In this document: positions 1 to 9,927 of the stretch, piece by piece
How the letters are laid out: the number at the start of each line of letters is the position of its first letter
Position numbering within the stretch: position 1 is the stretch's first letter
From: Candidatus Mediterraneibacter intestinigallinarum
GTDB lineage: Bacteria > Bacillota > Clostridia > Lachnospirales > Lachnospiraceae
Reading direction: 5' to 3'
Length of the DNA stretch: 49,600 bases
Assembly (NCBI GenBank): GCA_019119265.1
Contig: DWXI01000077.1
Span: 1-49,600, forward strand
Notes under the pieces: model-generated
Told to the model about the DNA's origin: nothing
The model's input: the letters and a program-made list of their open reading frames with translations, nothing else
Databases searched by the model: none
Translations under genes and position numbers: made by a program

Positions 1-198
1 TCCTCTATATATCGGATCTTTTAGTAAATATATTTTATTACGACTTATTGGATATTCCGACATAAAATCCGGATTCTCTGCAAAGAATTTTTCCTGTTCC
101 TCATCCGACAGATTGATTGTATACTCTTCATAGAAATCCATATCATCTCCAAGTATAAATTTTTCAAATCGCTCATATTGATCTTTTGTCCATTCCAT
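1..198 (-). CDS. partial hypothetical protein (5' part only, runs off the window edge)
   Basis: Open frame on minus strand from ATG at 198: MEWTKDQYERFEKFILGDDMDFYEEYTINLSDEEQEKFFAENPDFMSEYPISRNKIYLLKDPIYR...; not in the supplied ORF track because it is truncated. Confidence 0.6.
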   Translation of the reverse strand, partial: MEWTKDQYERFEKFILGDDMDFYEEYTINLSDEEQEKFFAENPDFMSEYPISRNKIYLLKDPIYRG

Positions 199-300
199 AT
201 TTCTAAAACATTTATCATTCCGATTGGGGTTTTTATGTTGTTTCTCTGAATTATCAGGTTATCAGATTGAAAAATCCGTCTCTTTCATTTCTTTATAAAT

Positions 301-325
301 TATAGTCTCTTTAATGACTATAGTC
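301..325. promoter_or_regulatory. candidate operator: GACTATAGTC palindrome (316-325) plus TATAGTC half site (301-307)
   Basis: Read directly; lies upstream of the small HTH gene at 370. A further TATAGTC is just inside that gene (379-385). Confidence 0.35.
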
Positions 326-369
326 AATAAAACAACCACATACTATCCTTTAGGTGTAGGAGGTATGAT

Positions 370-588
370 ATGATTGATTATAGTCCATTCTGGGAAACAT
401 TAAAGAAATCAAATGAATCAACATATACATTGATCAACAAGCACCATATCTCCAGTTCTACGATAGATAAACTGAGAAAGAATAAACCATTGAATACAAC
501 AACTCTGAATGATCTCTGCCGCATACTGAATTGTGATATTCAGGACATTTGCAAATATACTCCAAGCGACAGCGATCAGATTTTATAG
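370..588 (+). CDS. small Cro/CI-type HTH transcriptional regulator
   Basis: 72 aa with XRE-like pattern (STIDKLRKNKPLNTTTLNDLCRILNCDIQDICKY). Confidence 0.65.
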   Translation: MIDYSPFWETLKKSNESTYTLINKHHISSSTIDKLRKNKPLNTTTLNDLCRILNCDIQDICKYTPSDSDQIL

Positions 589-612
589 AATAAATCCAAA
601 CAATTTGCAAAA

Positions 613-660
613 AAATACCCTGTCAGGCATCTTGTGCTTCTAATATCTGTCAGGGTATTT
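613..660 (+). terminator. probable intrinsic terminator after the small HTH gene
   Basis: Inverted arms AAATACCCTG (613-622) and CAGGGTATTT (651-660). Confidence 0.5.
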
Positions 661-710
661 CTATATGTTCTTTTACGATAAATTATCAGGTTTCAGGTTC
701 CTGTCAATGT

Positions 711-783
711 ACTACACCATTTTCCTTTTTACATTCTGGCACTACACCATTTACTACACCATTTTTCTAAAAAATTACACCAT
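711..783. repeat. four short direct repeats ACTACACCAT (711, 741, 753; variant ATTACACCAT at 774)
   Basis: Read directly in an AT-rich intergenic region. Confidence 0.6.
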
Positions 784-868
784 CCAGCAACATCTTACGA
801 TACATTTTCTCCATTGCCGCATTACCTTAAATCCTTATAAATCAGGGATTTCCGGGTGCTTATGCACC

Positions 869-2074
869 CTATTTCTCCTCACACACCTGAAAGATATAAA
901 ACTTCAAATAATAAGAATCCCCCGCTCCCCACAGGATCGGATGATCCGGCGCCTGCGTCCTGAATTCCACCTGCCGCAGTCTCTTATGCACATTCTGCGC
1001 CGCCTGCCCGATCGTCTTTGTGAAGAGCTCCTGATCCATGAAATGTGAGCAGGAACATGTCGCCAGATATCCGCCGTCCTTCACCAGTTTCATCCCCCGC
1101 AGATTGATCTCCCGGTAACCCTTCACCGCTTTTTTGATCGAACTTCTCGATTTTGTAAATGCCGGCGGATCAAGGATGACTACATCATATTTCTCGCCCT
1201 GTTTTTCCAGACGCGGAAGAAGATCGAAAACATCTTCACAGATAAACTCCACCCGATCTTCCAGTCCGTTCAGAGCGGCATTCTCTCGTGCCTGAGCCAC
1301 GCCCAGCTCAGAAGCGTCCACTCCGGTCACGTGTGCTGCTCCTGCAATTCCTGCATTCAGCGCAAAAGACCCGGTATGGGTAAAGCAGTCTAATACCCGT
1401 GCTCCTTTGCAGAGCTTTGCCACTGCCCGCCTGTTGTATTTCTGGTCAAGGAAGAAGCCGGTCTTCTGGCCGTCCTTTACGTCCACATAATAGCGCACAC
1501 CATTCTCCACGATCTCCACCTTTGTATCAAAAGGCTCGCCGAGAAATCCCTTACGGCGTTCCATTCCTTCCTGCTCGCGGACTTTCGCATCACTGCGCTC
1601 ATAGACGCCCCGGATATGGATCCCGTCTTTCTCCATCAACTCTTTTAAAATGTCCACGATCATCACTTTAAAGCGGTCGATGCCCAGAGCGAGAGATTCC
1701 ACTACAAGCACGTCTGCGAACTTGTCCACCACAATACCCGGCAGGAAATCCGCCTCGCCGAAGATTACTCGGCAGCTCGAGATATCATCCATCACTTTTT
1801 TCCGATACTCCCATGCATTCTGCACGCGCATATGGATAAAATCCTCATTAACTTCCGTGTCACGGTTTCTCGTCATCATGCGTACCGTCAGTTTTGAATT
1901 CCGGTTGATAAATCCCCGACCCAGCGGATAGCCGTCGAAATCATGGACAAGCACAATATCGCCGTCCTCAAAGCTTCCCATAATACTTTCTATCTCATTG
2001 TCATAAATCCATGGACCGCCCTGCTTAAGTGTGCGTCCTGCGCCTTTTCTTAATGTAACAACTGCATTAGACAT
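869..2074 (-). CDS. rlmI: class I SAM-dependent rRNA methyltransferase (RlmI-like, 23S rRNA m5C family)
   Basis: PUA-like N-terminus plus methyltransferase motifs (VLDCFTHTGSFALNAG, DVVILDPPAFTKS, CSCSHFM). Confidence 0.8.
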   Translation of the reverse strand: MSNAVVTLRKGAGRTLKQGGPWIYDNEIESIMGSFEDGDIVLVHDFDGYPLGRGFINRNSKLTVRMMTRNRDTEVNEDFIHMRVQNAWEYRKKVMDDISSCRVIFGEADFLPGIVVDKFADVLVVESLALGIDRFKVMIVDILKELMEKDGIHIRGVYERSDAKVREQEGMERRKGFLGEPFDTKVEIVENGVRYYVDVKDGQKTGFFLDQKYNRRAVAKLCKGARVLDCFTHTGSFALNAGIAGAAHVTGVDASELGVAQARENAALNGLEDRVEFICEDVFDLLPRLEKQGEKYDVVILDPPAFTKSRSSIKKAVKGYREINLRGMKLVKDGGYLATCSCSHFMDQELFTKTIGQAAQNVHKRLRQVEFRTQAPDHPILWGAGDSYYLKFYIFQVCEEK

Positions 2075-2272
2075 AATCTTCCTCCTGCATCATATGATCA
2101 GTTCTTCTGAACATTCTCGCTTCGAATATCATAACACAAATTATAAACACAAACCAGCGCCGGCAACCGGAGAGTTCTATGTTTCCGCAGGTTCTTCCTT
2201 CATTCTCCGCATACCGGCGCTGATACAGCTTACTAATACTGCACTTCTGGATTCAGTTTTTCTGAATTATAC

Positions 2273-3058
2273 TTATTTCAGTAATGTTTCATAATTAAAC
2301 CTCCCCACCGCTTTTTGCAGAAGAGCCCATGCCAATAGTGCGCACACCATACTCAGCCCCAGCAGTATCCACACATTCAGCAGCATCACTCCCGCAAACT
2401 GCCCTGCTGCCAAGAGAATCACCGGGATAATCAAAAACACCGCTCCCTGCTGAGATTCCTCCACACTCTGAGCTTTTGCAGATCCTCTTACGATCAATGT
2501 CACCGCAATCATTGAAATGGATGGCGAGAGAAGAAACAGAATCACAAGCCATCCTGCGGATGGCACAAGCAGATCTCCCATAACAAAAAGCACTTCCATC
2601 TCCAGTACGAACAACATCGCAATAAATGAGATCATAGATACCAGCATACTGAACAGAAAGGAAGCCAGTACTTTTGCCTGAAAAATTTGTTTTACGCCTA
2701 AAGGGCAGTATAAAAGCGTCTCCAGCGTATGCTTTTCTTTTTCTCCTACAAACGAGCTTGCCGCCATAATAGAAGCAGTCATAATCGGTATCATCAGAAA
2801 GAATACCGGAAGAATATAATTAAAGATCAGACCGGAAACCGCCATTTCCAGACTGTCTGCCCTGCTTCCGTCAGGCAGCAGTTCCATCAATTTCACAATA
2901 TCCGGATCATCTGGCGCAAAATGAACCGCAGCTATAGAAATGGAAGGAAAGATGATTGTAAGAATCAGTGGAACAATCAGCAATTCGGAGAAAAGTCTTC
3001 TATTCGATACAACCCCTTTGAAATCTTTTTTCAACACGGCATACATTGCCCGGTTCAT
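2273..3058 (-). CDS. ABC-2 type transporter permease
   Basis: Multiple hydrophobic segments, VGEKEKHTLETLLYCPL motif typical of ABC-2 permeases; adjacent ATPase. Confidence 0.8.
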   Translation of the reverse strand: MNRAMYAVLKKDFKGVVSNRRLFSELLIVPLILTIIFPSISIAAVHFAPDDPDIVKLMELLPDGSRADSLEMAVSGLIFNYILPVFFLMIPIMTASIMAASSFVGEKEKHTLETLLYCPLGVKQIFQAKVLASFLFSMLVSMISFIAMLFVLEMEVLFVMGDLLVPSAGWLVILFLLSPSISMIAVTLIVRGSAKAQSVEESQQGAVFLIIPVILLAAGQFAGVMLLNVWILLGLSMVCALLAWALLQKAVGRFNYETLLK

Positions 3059-3990
3059 AGCTGCTCCTCCTTTCCTCTTGCCGTAAGCGCAAAGTAAATA
3101 TCTTCAAGAGAAGGCCGGTTGACTTTTACCTCATAAACATCTCCGCCCTCCCCGACAATGCATCGGATAATACCTGGTACATCCTCTTCAGACTTTATTT
3201 TTAAGGAAAGACCTTCTCCGGAATTGTCTGGTTTTTCTTCTGCGTATTTCCCTTGAAATATTCTTTTAGGGAGATTTTTCACCCGAATCAGAAGTTCTGC
3301 TCCTGAGTCCACCTTTTCCCTGAGTTCGCCAAGAGTTCCTGCAGCGAGAAGGCTTCCCTCTTCGATCAATCCGTATCTTGTACAGATTTCCTGTGCATAT
3401 CGGAGCTGATGAGTACAGAGAAACACTGTCGTTCCCTGCTCGCCCGCCAGCTCTTGTATAATCCGGTTCACATTCTGAGCGCTCTCAGGATCAAGTCCGG
3501 ACGTAGGTTCATCCAGAAAGAGAACTTTCGGACTATGGATCATTGCCCGCGCCAGAGACAGTCTCTGCCGCATTCCGGTAGAATACGCTGCCAGTTTCTG
3601 CTCTGCCGCCTCTTTCAGCCCCAGTTTTTCCAGAAGAACCATTGCCCTCTTTCTCCCCTCTTCTTCCGATATTCCGAATATTTCCGCATAGAATATGAGA
3701 TTCTGAATCCCGGTCATATTATCGTACATCCGGGCATGTTCCGTAAGAACTCCTGACACCTCATGTACTCTTTCCGGTTCCCGGGCCGGATCAAAACCGA
3801 GCACGCAACATCTGCCCTTTGATGGAACAAGCATTCCGTTCAGCAGTTTTACCGTAGTCGTTTTTCCCGCTCCGTTAGGGCCCAGAAAACCGAACACTTC
3901 ACCTTTTTCAAGAGAAAGGCTGATCCCTTTCACCGCTTCTTTTCCTCCTGGATATGTCTTGGATAAATCCTCCAGTACAACCGTCTTCAT
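3055..3990 (-). CDS. ABC transporter ATP-binding protein
   Basis: Walker A GPNGAGKTT, signature YSTGMRQRLSLARAM, Walker B VLFLDEPTSGLD. Likely start MKTVVLEDL at 3990 rather than 4047. Confidence 0.9.
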   Translation of the reverse strand: MKTVVLEDLSKTYPGGKEAVKGISLSLEKGEVFGFLGPNGAGKTTTVKLLNGMLVPSKGRCCVLGFDPAREPERVHEVSGVLTEHARMYDNMTGIQNLIFYAEIFGISEEEGRKRAMVLLEKLGLKEAAEQKLAAYSTGMRQRLSLARAMIHSPKVLFLDEPTSGLDPESAQNVNRIIQELAGEQGTTVFLCTHQLRYAQEICTRYGLIEEGSLLAAGTLGELREKVDSGAELLIRVKNLPKRIFQGKYAEEKPDNSGEGLSLKIKSEEDVPGIIRCIVGEGGDVYEVKVNRPSLEDIYFALTARGKEEQL

Positions 3991-3991
3991 C

Positions 3992-5113
3992 TTACATTTC
4001 CTCCTGTCTCCACAGATGTTCCAAAATCTTCCGGAAACGTGGCTCATCTGCTAATCCTGCAAATACCGGATTTTCCGCAACTGCCTGAGTCACACTATGT
4101 CTGATCACTTTTTCGTTCCTTGGCGGATATTCTCCAAGGCTCAACTCTTCTTCAAACCATCCATCCAGAAGATCAAAATATTCATCTCCCCTCAGGCGCA
4201 CAGGATAGATATCGCCATCGGCAAGTTCTGCATATTGTTCCAGAACTTCCAACGCTTTTTCCTTCTCTTCCATCTTCATCCAGCCCTGTGCCATCGTAAT
4301 ATAACAGGTCAGAATAATACCTGGATGCAACCTCTCCATCCTGAATGCATCCGATACCGCGTACAGTCTGCGGCAGCTCTCTTCAAATTTCTCTTTTTCT
4401 TCTGTGCAGATTTCCATATAGGACGGAAGCAGATTTAAAAATGTAACAACATTTCTATAAATCGAAGCCTGAAGAATTTTTTTCGCCTCATTTGTATTTT
4501 CTGCCATTTTCCATGCCGCCGCTATAAGCGGTTCCGGAGTTCCCGCTACGAGTGATTCCGGTTTCAGCATCTCAAGAACTTCCTCCGGGCGTCCAAGCAT
4601 CAAAAGGCAATAAGCCTCCAGATGAAGCGCATTCCTGCACAAATTCGGATCACCTGAATCTGTCTTCACGCGCCTGCAAAGTTCTTTCGCCTCCTCCAGG
4701 AGACAATTTAATTGCTGCTTCTCCGGCGCCATCATAGAGTGATTGATTAGAAGCGATGCAATCTGGAAGAGCAGCGGATAGCAGGAGTAATACTTTTTTG
4801 CATACTCCCGGCAATGCTCCACCGCCGTCTCAAAGAAACCTGCAGCAAACTCTTCAGCAATGGCTCGGTACAGCTTTTGAATTTCTTTCCTGTCCATCTG
4901 TGGTTCGTATCCCAGCAATTCATCAATGCTGATATCAAAATAAGAAGCCAGTCGGGGCAATAGCATAATGTCCGGGTAAGAGACTTCCGTCTCCCACTTG
5001 GATACTGCCGCTTTGGAAACGCCCATGAACTCTGCCAGTTCATCCTGCGTTATTCCCCGTTTTCGTCGGTTTTCCGCAAGGATTCTGCCAAGATGCAATT
5101 CTTTCATATACAT
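3992..5113 (-). CDS. XRE family transcriptional regulator with C-terminal TPR-like region
   Basis: N-terminal HTH (RKRGITQDELAEFMGVSKAAVSKWETEVSYPDIMLLPRLASYFDISIDELLGY). Confidence 0.85.
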   Translation of the reverse strand: MYMKELHLGRILAENRRKRGITQDELAEFMGVSKAAVSKWETEVSYPDIMLLPRLASYFDISIDELLGYEPQMDRKEIQKLYRAIAEEFAAGFFETAVEHCREYAKKYYSCYPLLFQIASLLINHSMMAPEKQQLNCLLEEAKELCRRVKTDSGDPNLCRNALHLEAYCLLMLGRPEEVLEMLKPESLVAGTPEPLIAAAWKMAENTNEAKKILQASIYRNVVTFLNLLPSYMEICTEEKEKFEESCRRLYAVSDAFRMERLHPGIILTCYITMAQGWMKMEEKEKALEVLEQYAELADGDIYPVRLRGDEYFDLLDGWFEEELSLGEYPPRNEKVIRHSVTQAVAENPVFAGLADEPRFRKILEHLWRQEEM

Positions 5114-5328
5114 TCACCTCTCCCAGTATATATTATATCTTCTTATCAAACTGTACTGATATTTTACGTAGCTTTGTCATAGATTACAATGGATTTTCTC
5201 TCAACTTTGGTAGAACAAATCAACTATCAGGAAACTTTTCTGTTCAGAAAATAGAATTATAGGAAAATTGATGTTTCTTTTAAAAAAGAGTATAATTACC
5301 ATACCTTATTTGGAAAGGATGATCGTAC

Positions 5329-7815
5329 GTGAAAGACAAAATACTGGTCCGCGGAGCCAGGGTCCACAACCTGAAAAATATTAACGTAGATGTACCGCTC
5401 GGAAAAATCGTAGGCATCGCCGGCGTATCCGGTTCCGGCAAGTCTTCTCTGGCTCTCGGAGTCCTCTACGCCGAGGGATCGAGGAGATATCTGGACGCCC
5501 TGTCCACTTACACGAGAAGACGCATGACACAGGAAGCGAAAGCAGACGTAGATGATATACTGTACGTTCCTGCTGCTCTTGCCCTTCACCAGAGGCCCGG
5601 AATTCCCGGCATCCGCAGTACATTCGGCACCGGCACTGAACTTTTGAACAGTCTGCGTCTGATGTATTCGAGACTGTCAAGCCACCGATGCCCAAACGGC
5701 CATTATCTTCTTCCTACCCTTGCCGTTGCCGCCGGACAGGAACTGATCTGTCCAAAATGCGGCACCCACTTTTATGCTCCGTCTGCCGAAGAGCTTGCTT
5801 TTAACAGTCAGGGGGCTTGCCGCACCTGCGACGGAATCGGAACAGTGCGCACAGTAGACCGCTCCACCCTTGTTCCCGACGATTCTCTCTCCATAGAGGG
5901 CGGCGCTGTCGCGCCCTGGAATTCTCTCATGTGGTCCATAATGGTAGACGTCTGCCGGGAGATGGGCGTACGTACTGATATTCCTTTCCGGGATTTGACT
6001 GACAAGGAGAAAGATATTGTTTACAATGGTCCTGCCGAAAAAAAGCACATCCTTTATCATTCTTCCAAGACGAATCAGGCAAGTGAACTCGATTTTACCT
6101 TTTTCAATGCAGTCTACACCGTGGAAAATGCTTTATCAAAAGTCAAGGATGAAAAGGGAATGAAACGCGTTGAGAAATTTCTGAAACTTGAGAAATGTCC
6201 TAACTGCAGAGGCACACGTCTCTCCGAAGCTGCAAGAGCACCAAAACTGAGAGGCATTTCTCTTGACGAGGCATGTACAATGACACTGTCCGATCTCACG
6301 AAATGGGTATCGGGAGTACCTGCTTCCCTGCCGGAAGAAATGCGGCTCATGGCAAAAAGTATCTGTGAATCTTTCCAGACTGTTGCAAAGCGCCTGATGG
6401 ATCTGGGGCTGGGATATCTGACATTAGACCGGGCCGCCTCCACACTGTCCACCGGGGAGCGGCAGCGGATGCAGCTTGCCCGTGCGGTGCGCAACCGGAC
6501 TACCGGCGTTCTCTACGTGCTGGACGAACCCTCCATCGGACTCCATCCCTCCAATATCTTCGGACTGACCGGCGTAATGCACGACCTGATCGCAGACGGT
6601 AATTCTATCCTGCTGGTTGACCACGACACACAGATCCTATCTGAAGCGGACTGGATCATTGAAATGGGGCCCGGAGCCGGCATCGATGGAGGCAGGGTGA
6701 TTGCGCAGGGAACCGTGCCGGATATTACCGGAAATACCGCTTCAATGATCGGGCCTTTTCTCACCGGGAAACCTCAGGAACCGATAAGACACCAGGCATC
6801 CCCCTCCGAAATGTTTGCCGGCGGGAAAATCCATCTCTCTACTTCAGCTATCCATACCGTTAAACCGCTGGAAGTGGATATCCCGAAAGGAAAGCTGACC
6901 GTAGTCACCGGCGTATCCGGTTCCGGCAAGACGACTCTCATCCTGGAAAGCCTGATTCCCGGTCTGGAGGCTTCAATTCACAGAAATCCTCTGCCGGATC
7001 ATGTACGTGCCGTCAGCGCAGACGGAATCACACAGGTGAAACTAATCGATGCGACACCGATCGGCATCAATATACGCTCTACCGTAGCCACCTACGCCAA
7101 TGTCCACGACGAGCTGCGCAAGACATTCGCCCGTACTGCTGACGCTAAGGAACTTGGTTATAAAGCAGGGGATTTTTCCTACAATACCGGGAAGCTGCAC
7201 TGTCCGGTCTGCGATGGAACCGGGGTGATCAATCTGGACGTTCAGTTCCTTCCGGATGTAAAGATCACCTGTCCGCAATGCCGGGGTTCAAGATATTCAA
7301 AAGATGCCGAGAAAATAAAATACACGAATAAGAAAGATAAAAATGGACAATCCTGGTCTCTTCCAGAGCTAATGGAAATGAATGTGAGCACAGCCTTGAA
7401 AGCCTGTGCAGGCCTGAAATCCGTTCATCAGAGGCTTCAGGTACTGGAAGATCTGGGGCTCGGTTACCTGACCCTGGGCGAAGAAACCCCCAGCCTCTCC
7501 GGTGGAGAAGCACAGCGTCTGAAGCTGGCAAGCGAGATGGGGAAGGCACAGTCCGATTCTGTCTTTGTATTTGACGAACCCACTATCGGACTCCATCCCC
7601 TTGACGTTCGCACTCTTTTGGAAGTCTTTCAGACACTGATCGAAAACGGGGCAACAGTCATTGTCATCGAACACGATCTTGACGTAATCCGCAATGCCGA
7701 CTATATCATTGATATGGGTCCTGGCGGAGGTGAAGCAGGCGGACGGATCGTAGCCGTCGGAACTCCCGAAGATATCCAAAAAGCACCGGAGAGCATAACA
7801 GGACGGTTTTTATAA
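5329..7815 (+). CDS. excinuclease UvrA paralog (UvrA-like ABC ATPase, 828 aa)
   Basis: Two Walker A motifs (GVSGSGKSSL, GVSGSGKTTL), two ABC signatures (LSTGERQRMQLARAV, LSGGEAQRLKLA), CxxC zinc motifs; shorter than canonical UvrA. Confidence 0.85.
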   Translation: MKDKILVRGARVHNLKNINVDVPLGKIVGIAGVSGSGKSSLALGVLYAEGSRRYLDALSTYTRRRMTQEAKADVDDILYVPAALALHQRPGIPGIRSTFGTGTELLNSLRLMYSRLSSHRCPNGHYLLPTLAVAAGQELICPKCGTHFYAPSAEELAFNSQGACRTCDGIGTVRTVDRSTLVPDDSLSIEGGAVAPWNSLMWSIMVDVCREMGVRTDIPFRDLTDKEKDIVYNGPAEKKHILYHSSKTNQASELDFTFFNAVYTVENALSKVKDEKGMKRVEKFLKLEKCPNCRGTRLSEAARAPKLRGISLDEACTMTLSDLTKWVSGVPASLPEEMRLMAKSICESFQTVAKRLMDLGLGYLTLDRAASTLSTGERQRMQLARAVRNRTTGVLYVLDEPSIGLHPSNIFGLTGVMHDLIADGNSILLVDHDTQILSEADWIIEMGPGAGIDGGRVIAQGTVPDITGNTASMIGPFLTGKPQEPIRHQASPSEMFAGGKIHLSTSAIHTVKPLEVDIPKGKLTVVTGVSGSGKTTLILESLIPGLEASIHRNPLPDHVRAVSADGITQVKLIDATPIGINIRSTVATYANVHDELRKTFARTADAKELGYKAGDFSYNTGKLHCPVCDGTGVINLDVQFLPDVKITCPQCRGSRYSKDAEKIKYTNKKDKNGQSWSLPELMEMNVSTALKACAGLKSVHQRLQVLEDLGLGYLTLGEETPSLSGGEAQRLKLASEMGKAQSDSVFVFDEPTIGLHPLDVRTLLEVFQTLIENGATVIVIEHDLDVIRNADYIIDMGPGGGEAGGRIVAVGTPEDIQKAPESITGRFL

Positions 7816-7827
7816 AACTGACAAAAG

Positions 7828-7865
7828 AAGGAACGGATTTGACTCATTGTCACAATCCGTTCCTT
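7828..7865. terminator. bidirectional-type hairpin between convergent genes
   Basis: Perfect 12-bp arms AAGGAACGGATT (7828-7839) and AATCCGTTCCTT (7854-7865). Confidence 0.7.
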
Positions 7866-7903
7866 GATACTGCCAGAATGGCAGATTTGTAAATCGGTAA
7901 ACT

Positions 7904-8620
7904 TCATACCTTTTTCGCATTCGCTCTGGAAAACGGACATCTTTTCCCGATACACTGATTATTCTGACTGCTGTATGTACAGACAATATCTGACTTTTCC
8001 ATCTCGATTCCCAGATTTTCTTTCACGAAATCAATAGCTCTGGAAATAGAGAGGTAAGAATCTCTCTTGCAGCATCGAGGGCCGCCGACCTCACCGATCG
8101 ACTCCAGTGCTCTCGCCGTCATCTTGTGGGATAAGCCGAAATTTTCATTTCCGAGAGGTGTGGAGCCGGTAACGATAGATACAAACATTCCTGCGCTGAT
8201 CCCCGCTCCGCAGGCTCCCCAGAACCCGCAGGCTCCTCCCGGTACCGAGCTCCCCCTGTTGTTCATCTCGATCAAAGATTTCTTCAGTTCAATATCGCCG
8301 CCGCAGTTTTTATATGCGGTCAGGAGCGCCATTCCCACCATAACGTGATGCTCCGGTCCATGCATATGGCAAAACGGCATGTCCATCATTTTATTGAGTA
8401 TTGCCACGGAATTTCCAGATGTTTCATTCAGACATAATCCGATCAGACTGTCGATTCCCTGCATATGACACTCGTTGCAGACATAATGACCGTTTACGCA
8501 TCTGGTTTTACTTTTTTCTTTTTTGTGACACAATTCGCACTCCATTTCAGTATCTTCATTCAGATACTCCAATGGAGCTTTGCAGATCAGACATTCATCT
8601 TTCATAAGATCCTCCAACAC
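7904..8620 (-). CDS. DUF5714-like cysteine-rich protein
   Basis: Zinc-binding type Cys clusters (CLICKAPL, CELCHKK, CNECHMQG), GGACGFWGACGAGISAG segment. Confidence 0.6.
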   Translation of the reverse strand: MLEDLMKDECLICKAPLEYLNEDTEMECELCHKKEKSKTRCVNGHYVCNECHMQGIDSLIGLCLNETSGNSVAILNKMMDMPFCHMHGPEHHVMVGMALLTAYKNCGGDIELKKSLIEMNNRGSSVPGGACGFWGACGAGISAGMFVSIVTGSTPLGNENFGLSHKMTARALESIGEVGGPRCCKRDSYLSISRAIDFVKENLGIEMEKSDIVCTYSSQNNQCIGKRCPFSRANAKKV

Positions 8621-8634
8621 AGCGCATAATATAG

Positions 8635-9027
8635 TTAAACAGTAATTTCAATTTGATTCTGCTCGACTGCGACAATACAACTCTCATAATAGCCATCTCC
8701 TGTTACCCTGGGTCCGCTGAGGACTTCATAGCCGTCAGCTCTTAACTTTGCCGTTAATTCGTCTACCTTTTCTTTGCTTCCCACACTGAACGCAATATGC
8801 GCATATCCTGTGCGTGCCGGATTCTTGGGTAAATCCGGCACCTCCGGTTTATTCATAATTTCGATTCTCGCACCTTCATCAAATGAAAGAAAGTAGGAAC
8901 TGAAATTTGTATTCGGGTTATGATACCCCTCATTTGATTTGGCATCCAGATATTTTACAAAAAAATCCCTGGCATTTTCAAGATTATTTACATAAAGTGC
9001 AACATGCTCAATTTTCATATTTTTCAC
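8635..9027 (-). CDS. VOC (glyoxalase/bleomycin resistance) family protein
   Basis: MKIEHVALYVNNLENARDFFVKYLDAK...GYAHIAFSVGSKEKVDEL pattern. Confidence 0.8.
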   Translation of the reverse strand: MKNMKIEHVALYVNNLENARDFFVKYLDAKSNEGYHNPNTNFSSYFLSFDEGARIEIMNKPEVPDLPKNPARTGYAHIAFSVGSKEKVDELTAKLRADGYEVLSGPRVTGDGYYESCIVAVEQNQIEITV

Positions 9028-9050
9028 TCTTCCTCCTTGATCTTCGATTT

Positions 9051-9250
9051 TTATTTTTTTCGCACAAGTTTTACAATACTTTCCAGATGATAAGTTTCAC
9101 AGAACTGATCCACCGCCGTCATCTTCTCTACCCGGTACCCCGCGATCTGCATCATCTCCAGGTCTCTCGCAAGACTTGTCATCTTACAGGAAATATACAC
9201 GATCCTGTCCACACCGTAACTTAAGATCTTGACGAATGTATTCTTTAGGT
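9051..9250 (-). pseudogene. rlmD: C-terminal fragment of RlmD/RumA-like 23S rRNA (uracil-5-)-methyltransferase, probably interrupted by the prophage
   Basis: FVKILSYGVDRIVYISCKMTSLARDLEMMQIAGYRVEKMTAVDQFCETYHLESIVKLVRKK matches the RlmD family C-terminal region; catalytic N-terminal part is absent and similarity stops near 9240. Confidence 0.7.
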
Positions 9251-9293
9251 GTGAAAATCTCACCCACCTCTTTCCCGAGTTTAACATGAAAGG

Positions 9294-9551
9294 ATGTGCT
9301 GTTCAATGTCAAAAGTGAAGCATACAATCCATTACAGTAAACTAAAGCTCGCGCGGATCCGCGCCGGCATATCGCAGCAGGAGCTCTCTGACCGGTCCGG
9401 AGTGCCGGTGAAATCCATCGGGAACCTGGAGCAGCTCCGCAGGGACATCAACCGCTGCCGGGTTGACATCGTCTTCCGGCTGGCCCAGGCGCTCGGCTGC
9501 AGCATGGAAGATCTCCTGGATCTGGATAAGGTCAGTTATAAAAAAGAATAA
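9294..9551 (+). CDS. small XRE/Cro-CI HTH regulator
   Basis: LKLARIRAGISQQELSDRSGVPVKSIGNLEQLRRDINRCRVDIVFRLAQALGCSMEDLLDL. Confidence 0.8.
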   Translation: MCCSMSKVKHTIHYSKLKLARIRAGISQQELSDRSGVPVKSIGNLEQLRRDINRCRVDIVFRLAQALGCSMEDLLDLDKVSYKKE

Positions 9552-9663
9552 GAAACCACCAAAACCGGGCCCGCATCTTTGTGCAAATTACGGTTATAAA
9601 TAACTTGAATAGTCGCCCGGTCAGAGCTAACATACACACAACAAAAAGAAGGGAGGGTTCAGC

Positions 9664-9927
9664 GTGGCAACTAAAATCTATAAGAATTTTGAGTATCTCG
9701 TAAAATGGGTGAACAAGGACTGGGGGTTCCGGTCCTTCGTATTCGGAAGTGACGGAAAGGTCTATATGAGCCAGGCGTTCTTCTACGATTACAACGCGGA
9801 GGCCGGGGCAAGGGAAGTCATCGAGCTACTGATCAGCGGCAAACATCGTCCTGCAAACGTACTTTCCGGATCCACAAACAACTGGAGAAGGATGCATGGT
9901 CTCCCTCTGAAGAGAACGCATGCATAG
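9664..9927 (+). CDS. small phage protein with C-terminal STNNWRRMHGLPLKR motif
   Basis: 87-aa ORF preceded by AAGAAGGGAGGG ribosome-binding site; C-terminus resembles that of the 49114-49449 protein. Confidence 0.65.
   Translation: MATKIYKNFEYLVKWVNKDWGFRSFVFGSDGKVYMSQAFFYDYNAEAGAREVIELLISGKHRPANVLSGSTNNWRRMHGLPLKRTHA

Noticed and set aside
665-1048. Plus-strand ORF 665-1048
   Set aside because: Low-complexity translation of the ACTACACCAT repeats and antisense of the RlmI-like gene.
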